DNA of 22,284 bases from Lachnospiraceae bacterium UBA7188 (lineage in GTDB: Bacteria > Bacillota > Clostridia > Lachnospirales > Lachnospiraceae). The notes below the pieces were generated by a model. It worked only from the letters and a program-made list of their open reading frames with translations. It ran no database searches and was not told the DNA's origin. The stretch covers positions 15,266-37,549 of the forward strand of contig DKVC01000025.1 in assembly GCA_002490995.1 (NCBI GenBank), written 5' to 3'. This document shows, piece after piece, positions 1 to 6,955 of this stretch (positions are counted from its first letter, which is position 1; each line of letters starts with the position of its first letter). Made by a program: the position numbers and the translations under genes.

Positions 1-450
1 GAACCCATCAACGGCCTGGATCCCAGCGGAATTATTGAGTTCCGCAGGCTTCTCCACCGCCTCAATGAAGAAAAGCAGATCACCATACTTTTATCCAGTC
101 ATATTTTAACGGAATTACAGCAAACAGCCACCCACTTCGGCTTTCTGAGCAGAGGAAAGCTGCTGGATGAGCTTTCTGCGGAGACTCTGGCGGATAAATG
201 CGCGGACTACCTGGATATTGCCGTCTCGGATCCGGAAGCCTACGCCGCACTGCTGACCCGCCATTACCCGAATACATCCTTTCAGGTACTGCCGGACAGG
301 ACGATTCAGATCCGCCGCTGTCTGGAACCGGAAGTCTACAGCCGCCTGGCCATGGAGAACGGCCTTGTCATCAGCGCCCTGACCAGGCATCAGTCCTCAC
401 TGGAAGATTACTATATGAATTTGAAAAACGGAGGAAATGAATCATGCTGA
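1..450 (+). CDS. ABC transporter ATP-binding protein, C-terminal part (5' end outside window)
   Basis: The reading frame is open from the first base and ends in TGA at 448-450. It starts at the Walker B glutamate and D-loop (EPINGLDPSG), followed by the switch histidine in LLSSHILTEL, so the Walker A and signature motifs lie upstream of the window. The roughly 90 residues after the H-loop are the variable C-terminal domain seen in BcrA-type ATPases (bacitracin/lantibiotic resistance exporters). The wording GLDPxGIxEFRxLL is typical of that group. The stop codon overlaps the start of the permease gene (ATG at 444), which implies translational coupling and a two-component exporter. The protein should sit on the inner face of the membrane and power the permease. 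The ATPase call is secure; the antibiotic-peptide role is inferred from family resemblance and the adjacent kinase. Confidence 0.9.
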   Translation, partial: EPINGLDPSGIIEFRRLLHRLNEEKQITILLSSHILTELQQTATHFGFLSRGKLLDELSAETLADKCADYLDIAVSDPEAYAALLTRHYPNTSFQVLPDRTIQIRRCLEPEVYSRLAMENGLVISALTRHQSSLEDYYMNLKNGGNESC

Positions 451-1223
451 ATTATATCAAAAGCGAGCTTTACAGGGCAAAACACTCGGCGGAAATCCAC
501 GGAACGGCCATCGGGCTTCTGGGTTTAATCCTGTTCATGAACCTGGTACTGTATGCCATGAGCGGCCTGCCCCATTTTCACTATGGCATCACGTCCTTTT
601 CTTACTCCATGCTGGTATCCTTTCCCATGCTGTACTGCTATGTGGCCGGGGATGTGGCGGTAATGCTTTACGAATCGGATAAGCGGAACGGCACTTTGGG
701 AAACAGCATTGCTTACGGAATCTCCAGGACACAAATTTTTGCCGGAAAATGTATTGTCAGCTTCCTCACTGCCCTGTGCCTGCTGGCGCTGGCGCTGCCT
801 GTCTATCTCTTAAGCTCCATGCTGCTGGAAAAAGCAGGCCCCACCACTGTCCGGGATATGCTTGCGGAAGTTCCCGCCGTATCGCTGACTGCCATTGCCG
901 CCCTGATCCTCGCCGTTCTGCTGCTGGATATCTTCAATAACAGTTTCCTCAGCATCCTGGTCTGGCTTGCCATTTTGGTTTTCCTGCCAAAAGCCCTGCT
1001 GCTGGTCGGTATGGGGCTGGCACCCAGAACAGAATTCGTCCTGAATATCGCCATGTGGATGCCCGTGAACTTCTTTAATGCCGGAATGCAGGTCAACATG
1101 TCCGAATGCACTACTGTCTGGGACACGGCTGAGGGAATGGCCAGATGCCTTCTTTCCGGCGCGGCGGGTATCCTTGTTTTCGGCACCGCCGGTGTGCTAT
1201 TATTAAAGAAGAAAGAAATCTAG
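444..1223 (+). CDS. ABC-2 type transporter permease (BcrB/lantibiotic-immunity-like)
   Basis: A 259-residue integral membrane protein. It has a short basic N-terminal stretch (MLNYIKSELYRAKHS) and about six hydrophobic segments: near residues 20-42, 50-75, 100-130, 143-162, 168-190 and a last one at 235-253 ending in LLLKKKEI. The N-terminal wording and the cytoplasmic segment with YESDKRNGTLGNSIAYGISR match small ABC-2 permeases that pair with BcrA-like ATPases. The start at 444 overlaps the upstream ATPase stop, and GGAGG at 430-434 sits 9 bases before it. It is probably the membrane half of an exporter for peptide antibiotics. The histidine kinase begins 40 bases downstream, fitting the usual sensor-plus-transporter arrangement. 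Substrate cannot be read from sequence. Confidence 0.85.
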   Translation: MLNYIKSELYRAKHSAEIHGTAIGLLGLILFMNLVLYAMSGLPHFHYGITSFSYSMLVSFPMLYCYVAGDVAVMLYESDKRNGTLGNSIAYGISRTQIFAGKCIVSFLTALCLLALALPVYLLSSMLLEKAGPTTVRDMLAEVPAVSLTAIAALILAVLLLDIFNNSFLSILVWLAILVFLPKALLLVGMGLAPRTEFVLNIAMWMPVNFFNAGMQVNMSECTTVWDTAEGMARCLLSGAAGILVFGTAGVLLLKKKEI

Positions 1224-1263
1224 CGCAGTCTCACAAGCATTACTCAAACCAGGAGAAATAAAC

Positions 1264-2331
1264 ATGCCACTTTTCCGTACCCCGCCGCTTATCATCACCA
1301 TACTGCCATACCCGGCCCTCATCCTGCTGTCAGTGCTCCTTCTGGCTGCGGCAGGATACCTGGCCTTCCGCTTTTTTTCCCTGAAACGGGCACTTCGGGA
1401 AATAAATCGAGATTTAACGGAAATCCGTCAGAATCTCTCCCAAAACCAGATTCTCCATCTGCCGCTGCCTGACCGCGACCTGGAACGGCTGACAAACTCC
1501 ATGAACGCCGCCCTGGAAGACGTGCGCCTGGAACGCCAGTCCTATGAAAAACGTGAGGCGGAATTTCAGAAGCTGATTGAAAATATCAGCCACGACTTAA
1601 GGACACCTCTGACGGTGATTCTGGGATATTTAAAATGGATGAAAAAAGCCGACAACGCCCCCCTGACTTCCTCCGGACGTGACTGCTCTCCTCTGTCGGA
1701 TTCCAGGGATGTCAAGGGTATCAAGGATTCCAAGGATATCAAGGATGTCAAGGATTCCAAGGATATCCTTGACATCCTTGAGCGGAATGCCCGGGCCATG
1801 AAGAAGCTTGTGGCGCAGTTTTATGACTTCTCCCGCCTGAATGCAAGAGATTATGCGCTGACGACGGAGGAAGTGGACGTGTGCAGAATTTTGAAGGAGA
1901 GCATCGCAAATAATTATCAGATTCTGGAAGAAGCACGTTTAAGCCTGGATTGCCATCTGCCGGAACATCCTGTTATCATCCAGGGAAATACAGGCGCCCT
2001 GGAACGGATTTTCTCCAATCTCTTCCAGAATGCCGGACGATATGCCCGCAGCATCCTGGATATCCGTCTGGAGGAAAATGGCAGTGGACAGGTCTGCATT
2101 TATTTTCAAAATGATTCCGATTCCGTCAGAGAAGACGACCTGCCGCACCTTTTTGACCGCTTTTACAAAAACGACAGTTCCAGGCACCAGGAAGGTTCCG
2201 GACTGGGGCTCACAGTGGCACGGTCTCTGGCTGAACTGATGGGCGGCACGCTGACTGCGGACGCTGCACCAGTTTCCGAAATCGGACAGTCGGTAACGGA
2301 GCTCTGTTTTACATTGACTTTGAAACTGTAG
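1264..2331 (+). CDS. Sensor histidine kinase (membrane-bound, intramembrane-sensing type)
   Basis: A 355-residue kinase with one N-terminal hydrophobic region (about residues 8-40) and almost no extracellular loop, as in small Bcr/Bce-type sensors. The DHp H-box is NISHDLRTPL with phosphoacceptor His110. The ATPase domain shows an N-box (NLFQNAGRYA, 252-261), an F-box-like LFDRFYKND and a GSGLGL lid motif at 311-316. The usual G1 DxGxG is degenerate: the equivalent segment reads FQNDSDSVRED. Between the two DHp helices, at about residues 148-170, is a run of KDSKD/KDIKD/KDVKD units coded by a DNA repeat. An AGGAG site (1251-1255) precedes the ATG. The response regulator is not in the window and probably lies upstream of the ABC genes. 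The kinase assignment is firm; the signal is unknown. Confidence 0.92.
   Translation: MPLFRTPPLIITILPYPALILLSVLLLAAAGYLAFRFFSLKRALREINRDLTEIRQNLSQNQILHLPLPDRDLERLTNSMNAALEDVRLERQSYEKREAEFQKLIENISHDLRTPLTVILGYLKWMKKADNAPLTSSGRDCSPLSDSRDVKGIKDSKDIKDVKDSKDILDILERNARAMKKLVAQFYDFSRLNARDYALTTEEVDVCRILKESIANNYQILEEARLSLDCHLPEHPVIIQGNTGALERIFSNLFQNAGRYARSILDIRLEENGSGQVCIYFQNDSDSVREDDLPHLFDRFYKNDSSRHQEGSGLGLTVARSLAELMGGTLTADAAPVSEIGQSVTELCFTLTLKL
1703..1781. repeat. Short tandem repeats ending in a perfect 16-bp inverted repeat inside the kinase gene
   Basis: Units of about 9 bases resembling TCAAGGATT/TCAAGGATA are repeated from 1703 to about 1765 and give the KDxKD residue pattern. The last units form a perfect inverted repeat: arm 1739-1754, an 11-base spacer, arm 1766-1781, all 16 positions pairing. 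The array lies in frame in the loop between the two DHp helices, where length changes could be tolerated. It could vary by slippage, or be a remnant of a palindromic insertion; the sequence alone does not decide. Confidence 0.85.
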
Positions 2332-2360
2332 CCACTGTGGGGATAGTGGCTTTGTTGTTG
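2330..2360 (+). terminator. Probable Rho-independent terminator after the histidine kinase
   Basis: AGCCACT (2330-2336) pairs with AGTGGCT (2345-2351) to give a 7-bp stem with an 8-base loop, followed by a T-rich tail (TTGTTGTTG). The stem begins inside the kinase stop codon, a common compact arrangement. The tail is interrupted by G residues, so efficiency may be modest. Confidence 0.6.
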
Positions 2361-2373
2361 GTTACTGCAAATT

Positions 2374-2535
2374 TCATTGGTGTGCAATAAAATAATGAGT
2401 ACTATATGCCTCAAGAAGATTTCCTATTGCGGTGACGCCGGCAGGAACCGGTCTACATAACCTGTTCACCCATATTGCATTTATGCCTGCTGCACCCGCA
2501 CCTTTTACGTCACTGTTCAGGGAATCTCCAATACA
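2374..2535 (-). pseudogene. C-terminal relic of a HAD-superfamily hydrolase (YjjG-like)
   Basis: On the minus strand this 54-codon stretch, ending in TGA at 2374-2376, reads as the end of a subfamily-IA HAD phosphatase. It contains CIGDSLNSDVKGAGAAGINA followed by IWVNR and, near the end, AGVTAIGNLLEAYS. GDSLxSDVxGAxxAGI is the HAD motif IV region (Mg2+-binding acidic residues), and the following W-x-N and terminal helix are also typical. No motif I-III region precedes it: upstream in the same frame the sequence runs straight into the helicase 3' end with no HAD similarity. It is therefore a leftover tail with the front of the gene deleted, lying between the helicase stop and the kinase terminator. 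The family resemblance was judged by eye. Confidence 0.65.
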
Positions 2536-2575
2536 GCTTTTACCACTGCCAAAACCTCCCGTTTTCCGTTCCTCT

Positions 2576-5179
2576 TCACCGGAATTTCAGCAAACCGTTT
2601 TCATACAGCGTCCTCAATTCAAAGCGCCTGGACCGCTCTTCAAACTGGATGACCACCCAGTTTTCCTCCAGTTCCGCAATGACGCCATTCCCGAATTTCT
2701 TATGCTCCACCAACAGCCCCTCTCCCAGTGAATCGCAAAACTGCCGGAATTCCTCCCGGGAAAACGGCTTTTTTCTGCTCACTTCCCGATGAATGAGGAC
2801 AACAGGCTTTATCTGCAGCTCCGGCTTTTTCTGCAATTCCGGCTGGGCTTCCGGATTCTCAACGAAAGATACCGCACCATGCATAAATTCCTTTGCAAAT
2901 ACCGATTTTCGGTTTATCGTAAACAGGAAAAGCCGTTCCTTTGCCCTGGTCACTCCCACATAAAACAGCCGGCGCTCTTCCTCGTAGGTCTCCAGCTCCT
3001 TTTCCTCCGCCGTCTTTACATGGCTGCTTCCTGCATTCCCGATTCCTGCACTTCCATCCTTTCCGTTCCCGTTTTCTGCATTCCCGTTCCTTCCATACCC
3101 GGCTCCTGCATTCTCTTCTCTGCCGCTCCCGGTTCCTGCACTTCCGTTCCTGCCAGGTACCGCCTCTGCTGCGGAAGCTGCTTTCCCTGCGCTGCTCTCA
3201 CCTGCAGCCTTCTCCCTCAGACGTTTCTCTCTCATGAACATTTCCATCAGAGATTTTCGGTCGGCAATCCTGCTTCTCATAGATGCCTTAGCAGTTTTTC
3301 CGTCCGCAGGCTCCGCGCCTGCAGATTCTTTTGCATATTTTGCACCGGAAGGCTTCATGTCTGCTGCCCTGCTGCTGGCAGGCTTTCTCCCATCACCGAT
3401 TCCGCCGCCCTGGTTCTTCCCCGGAAGAGTTCCGCCATCCGGCACATTTTCCGGAAAAATCCCGTCTATCACATCCATCAGATAAACCGTGTCATACTCC
3501 AGCCCCTTGCTGGCATGAATGGTTGAAAGGATAAACTTACAGTTAGGGTCACCCGGCTTTTCCTTAATCACCTGCTGCAATTCCGCCAGACGCTCCAGCA
3601 GCCTGCGGGGAGATTCCTCGTTCCGCGCGATTGCCCTCAGCACATAGAGCTTTCCGTCGCCCACTCCTGCCCGCTCCAGGAAATCTGCATATCCCAGATC
3701 CCGCAGAATCAGGTTGACCGCCGTTTCCGCCGGTTCCCGCAGCAGATTTTTCAGCCCCGCGCGGATCGTCCTGCAGTTCTCCCTGACCTTCTGGGGCACT
3801 TCCCCGCAAAAACGCACGGCCTCAAAGACCTCAATGTCCTTTTCCCTACTGATTTCGCAGATACGTGCCGCATTGTCCTTGCTGATGTAAGTGGAAAGCT
3901 TATAATAAATCTGCAGAAACAATTCTGTATCCTTCGGATTTTCTGCAAAGAGAATAATATTCTGAATATCCAGCACCACCCGGTTCGTAAAAAATGCCAG
4001 CTCCGCATTGCGGATACGGTAGGGAATCCCTCTGCGTTCCAACAGGTCCACCAGCGGCAGCACACTCTCGTTATCACGATAAAGCACCGCCGTCTGTTTC
4101 CGGCAGCCCTCCGCCACCTTCAGCAGATATTTATACTGCGCGCCGCGGCTCTTCAGGTCAATCTGCCGGATATCCGCCCCTGCCGGCCGTGAGGCACGCA
4201 TATGCTTCTCATGGCGAAGGACATTTTTCTGGATAAATTTATCTGCGGCTTCTACGATTTTGGCATTGGAACGGAAGTTTTCCTCCATCAGCAGCACCTT
4301 AGCCCCGGGGTGATCCTGTTCAAAGGACAGCAGAGCCTCCGGGTAAGCCGCCCGGAAACCGTAGATACTCTGGTCCTCATCCCCCACCATAAACAGTTGC
4401 TCCCGCTTTCCCGCCAGCAGCCGGATGATTTCATGCTGGATTTTGGAGGTATCCTGAGCCTCGTCCACACAGATATAAGGATACCGGTCCTGAAAATACT
4501 GAAGGACCTCAGGGTTTTTACGCAAAATCGCATATGCATATGTCATTTGGTCGTCATAGTCCATCATCCCCCGGTTCCGCATTTCGCTGCAGTAAGCTTC
4601 GTAAATCTCCGATATCTTAAAGTCCGACTCCTGATCCAACAGCCGGATTTCCTCCTCTGAAAGCATCCTGTTTTTGATATATGTAATCAGCACGCGGATA
4701 TTTTTGATATCGCTCGCCGTGGCAAAGCCGCCCTCCACCTTCCGGTAAATCGCGGAGAGCATTCCCGCCGTACTCTTCTCATCCGTCACAAGCGTAAAGG
4801 AATTCTTTCCAATCAGACGCCCATAGTATTGAATCACTCTGGCACAGACCCCGTTGATTGTGCGGAATTCCAGCCGCCTGCCCAGCTCGTCTCCAAAAAA
4901 GGAGCGAAAACGGGCCTCCATATCACGGGTAGCCGCCACTGTGTAAGTCAGCGTCAAAATTTTTTCCGGCGAAATACCGGCACAGCAGATCATATATCCC
5001 AGCCTGGTAACCAGCACTGTGGTCTTCCCGCTTCCCGGCACGGCAAGCAACAGAACCGGTCCCCTGACGGTCTGAACCGCTTCTGACTGCTGCTGATTTA
5101 ACTGAATCTGAAACTCGCTGCAAAACTCTTCATATGTCATCTTTTCTGATACCGTATCCTCAATTTTTGTAGTCAGCAC
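2576..5179 (-). CDS. UvrD/Rep-family superfamily 1A DNA helicase with a low-complexity insert
   Basis: An 867-residue SF1A helicase (3'-5' ATP-driven DNA unwinding in repair or replication restart). Motifs in order: Q-motif region LNQQQSEAV (28-36), Walker A AVPGSGKTT (46-54), motif II CVDEAQDTS (237-245), motif III VGDEDQSIYGFRAA (265-278), motif IV EENFRS (299-304), motif V STIHASKGLEYD (552-563) and motif VI RRLFYVGVTRAKERL (736-750). The C-terminus (VEHKKFGNGVI) matches the small Tudor-like domain of PcrA/UvrD-type proteins. Residues 580-727, between motifs V and VI, are a low-complexity insert that typical relatives lack. Without it the length would be near the family norm. The start is uncertain: the GTG at 5179 has no clear ribosome binding site, and an in-frame ATG lies at 5140. 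It is transcribed alone from a strong promoter at 5236-5264. Confidence 0.93.
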   Translation of the reverse strand: MLTTKIEDTVSEKMTYEEFCSEFQIQLNQQQSEAVQTVRGPVLLLAVPGSGKTTVLVTRLGYMICCAGISPEKILTLTYTVAATRDMEARFRSFFGDELGRRLEFRTINGVCARVIQYYGRLIGKNSFTLVTDEKSTAGMLSAIYRKVEGGFATASDIKNIRVLITYIKNRMLSEEEIRLLDQESDFKISEIYEAYCSEMRNRGMMDYDDQMTYAYAILRKNPEVLQYFQDRYPYICVDEAQDTSKIQHEIIRLLAGKREQLFMVGDEDQSIYGFRAAYPEALLSFEQDHPGAKVLLMEENFRSNAKIVEAADKFIQKNVLRHEKHMRASRPAGADIRQIDLKSRGAQYKYLLKVAEGCRKQTAVLYRDNESVLPLVDLLERRGIPYRIRNAELAFFTNRVVLDIQNIILFAENPKDTELFLQIYYKLSTYISKDNAARICEISREKDIEVFEAVRFCGEVPQKVRENCRTIRAGLKNLLREPAETAVNLILRDLGYADFLERAGVGDGKLYVLRAIARNEESPRRLLERLAELQQVIKEKPGDPNCKFILSTIHASKGLEYDTVYLMDVIDGIFPENVPDGGTLPGKNQGGGIGDGRKPASSRAADMKPSGAKYAKESAGAEPADGKTAKASMRSRIADRKSLMEMFMREKRLREKAAGESSAGKAASAAEAVPGRNGSAGTGSGREENAGAGYGRNGNAENGNGKDGSAGIGNAGSSHVKTAEEKELETYEEERRLFYVGVTRAKERLFLFTINRKSVFAKEFMHGAVSFVENPEAQPELQKKPELQIKPVVLIHREVSRKKPFSREEFRQFCDSLGEGLLVEHKKFGNGVIAELEENWVVIQFEERSRRFELRTLYENGLLKFR
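2999..3442 (-). repeat. Low-complexity, repeat-like coding segment inside the helicase gene
   Basis: These bases encode residues 580-727 of the helicase, rich in Gly, Ala, Ser, Lys, Glu and Asn. The last third (about 676-718) is a degenerate array of NG/AG/GS pairs, for example AGTGSGREENAGAG and NGKDGSAGIGNAG. On the plus strand the DNA is a run of imperfect TTCCTGCA/CTTCC-like units between about 3010 and 3160. The segment stays in frame and lies between two intact catalytic motifs, so it is probably a tolerated surface loop, not a disruption. Confidence 0.75.
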
Positions 5180-5235
5180 TGTGTCAGCGTCATTATACCC
5201 GGAAGCACATTCCTTCCTGACACTTCCTATCTTAA

Positions 5236-5264
5236 AATATAGTATAATAAATTATTTGTGTCAA
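5236..5264 (-). promoter_or_regulatory. Sigma-A-type promoter for the helicase gene
   Basis: Read on the minus strand: -35 TTGACA (5264-5259), a 17-base spacer, -10 TATATT (5241-5236). The -35 is a perfect consensus and the -10 has one change. The predicted transcript starts about 50 bases before the GTG at 5179. The leader contains two tiny reading frames, MCFRV and MTLTQC; the second stop overlaps the GTG. Confidence 0.75.
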
Positions 5265-5341
5265 GTTTTCGCCGACTTTTCTCCCTGTGGGCTGACTCTA
5301 CAGTTTTTTACGTATCAGATTTTGTCAGGAACAGGGATTGC

Positions 5342-6688
5342 CTATCGGTATTTCCCGCAGAACTGCCCCCATTTCCTCTTAGCCATAAGCATCAGCGCTG
5401 CTCCCAGAAGCGCAGTCCCGGTCCAGAGCAGGATAACCGTCCGCCACCCTGCCCTGTCCGCCACGGCGCCGAAGCCGTAAGTGGACAGGGAGCTTCCGAT
5501 ATATGTAGCCGCATTGAGAATGCCCGACACCGTGGAGACCTTGCCGAAACCGGTGAAATGTCCCGGTACCCGGCTGATCAGCATCAGGTTCACGCCATGC
5601 ATGCAGCCTGTGATTAAAGTCATCATCAGAATACAGACTGCCGGGAATCCGTCATAAAAGGGCAGCATGACCGCACTTGCCGCCATACCCGTCCCGAACA
5701 GCAGCGCCGCCGTAAACACCTCACTCTTCAGGCGGCTTAACAGCATGGAGGCCAAAAGGGTGCTGAACACGCCGAACACGGGAAGCGCCGCCGCGGACAA
5801 AATGGATTTGGCGCTGCTCATGCCGAAAACCTCGTTCATATACACCGGCATCCAGGTGGTCATGCCGTCCCGCAGGGTTCCCTGAAGGATAATTGCCAAC
5901 AGGATAAGGACCAGGGGCGCCTCCGCAAAGAGCTGGAAAAATGTAGTTTTCTGCAGGCTGTTTTGCCCCGGCGAACCGGTGACCCTCTCCGAACCCACTG
6001 CTGTCTTCCGCGATGCTGCTGCCTCAGAGGATAACGATGCTGCTGCCGCCGCAGCCTCCGAAGCCGTCGGGGTTCCTTCCGCTGCTCCCTCCGTGTCTTC
6101 TTTCCCGGTCCTCCCCAGCCTTCTCGTATTGACAATCCAGAAAACCGCCGCCAGTACGCCCAGCACGCCCGGCAGGATAAAGACTGTCTCCCAGCCGGAA
6201 ACCTGAATGCACAGGGGCGTAAACACATAAATTGCCACTGTCGCCAGGGAAGAGGCCATGGACACCAGCACACAGCTTTGCCGATACCATTTATCCGACA
6301 GCATCTCCGCCATAATGCGCACCATGGGAGGCCAGAGCATGGATTGGAAAAAGCCGTTGGCGCACCATACAGGAATAATTATTTCCATTCTGGGGCAGGC
6401 AGCCACCAGAAGATTGCAGGCCGCGCTTCCCGCCAGCCCTGTGAAAATCATCCCCTGGGGGCTGAATTTATCTCCCAGAAAACCGCAGACCAGCTGGCCC
6501 ACTCCATAGCTTAAAAAACACATGGTTACCGGCAGGCCGGCAATCCCCTTCCCTATGCCCAAAACCTGCTGCAGCTCCACCATACATGCCGCATAATTCA
6601 GCCTTGTCAGATAACTCATAAAATAGGCAAGGCAGCATAAAAAACAGAGAAACCTCATCTCTTTCTCAGATGTAAGCCTTTTCGTCAT
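5342..6688 (-). CDS. MFS transporter (organophosphate/sugar-acid-like)
   Basis: A membrane transporter of 448 residues from the chosen ATG at 6688, which is preceded by GGGAGGAG about 10 bases upstream; the open frame extends to 6763 but that part lacks a ribosome binding site. About twelve hydrophobic helices fall into two six-helix halves. The loop after helix 2 carries GFLGDKFSPQG, the MFS loop signature, and helix 4 carries GFFQSMLWPPMVRIMAE, resembling the GxxQGxGWPP region of GlpT/UhpT-type carriers. The central cytoplasmic loop (about residues 197-237) is unusually long and Ala/Ser/Glu-rich. It is the last gene of the minus-strand glycan block, 267 bases after the sulfatase. It may import a sulfated or desulfated sugar, or export a product. 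The specificity is inferred from context only. Confidence 0.85.
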   Translation of the reverse strand: MTKRLTSEKEMRFLCFLCCLAYFMSYLTRLNYAACMVELQQVLGIGKGIAGLPVTMCFLSYGVGQLVCGFLGDKFSPQGMIFTGLAGSAACNLLVAACPRMEIIIPVWCANGFFQSMLWPPMVRIMAEMLSDKWYRQSCVLVSMASSLATVAIYVFTPLCIQVSGWETVFILPGVLGVLAAVFWIVNTRRLGRTGKEDTEGAAEGTPTASEAAAAAASLSSEAAASRKTAVGSERVTGSPGQNSLQKTTFFQLFAEAPLVLILLAIILQGTLRDGMTTWMPVYMNEVFGMSSAKSILSAAALPVFGVFSTLLASMLLSRLKSEVFTAALLFGTGMAASAVMLPFYDGFPAVCILMMTLITGCMHGVNLMLISRVPGHFTGFGKVSTVSGILNAATYIGSSLSTYGFGAVADRAGWRTVILLWTGTALLGAALMLMAKRKWGQFCGKYR

Positions 6689-6851
6689 AGCAAGCAGTCT
6701 CCTCCCGATTCCTTCCCGGCAAATTATCCCCTTAACCATACGCTTCTTGAAGCGGAAAAACATTTCGGCCAGATCGCCTTCTCAGGATTCCTTCCCATTC
6801 CGCCGCTCTCTCCGTGAAGGAAGTAATCATCAACACATATCACATCAATTT

Positions 6852-6953
6852 AGGAACTGTCGGAAAATAACTGCTACAACTTCTTTAGAAAAAAGCCAGG
6901 AAACATACGGAAAACGGCTCTCAACTCGTAGCAGTTATTTGTAGACAATTCCT
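6852..6953. mobile_element. MITE-like or structured intergenic inverted-repeat element (about 102 bp)
   Basis: Two 26-base arms, 6852-6877 and 6928-6953, are inverted copies matching at 22 of 26 positions. The inner 13 bases (AAATAACTGCTAC and its complement) match perfectly. The 50-base centre has no coding potential. If the ends are taken as GGAAC.../...TTCC, the flanks share TTA, a possible short target duplication, though three bases can match by chance. The element ends two bases from the sulfatase stop codon and lies between the sulfatase and the MFS gene, so in the minus-strand transcript it would fold into a long intercistronic stem. It may be a small non-autonomous element or a processing/termination structure. 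Confidence 0.6.
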
Positions 6954-6955
6954 TA

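Noticed and set aside
2536..2550. GSGKS-like P-loop string upstream of the HAD relic
   Set aside because: It is isolated, with no surrounding ATPase fold; treated as coincidence at a deletion junction.
2789..3526. Plus-strand open frame of 245 codons
   Set aside because: It is antisense to the helicase low-complexity insert; Cys/Ser/Pro-rich with no domain, and lacks a ribosome site.
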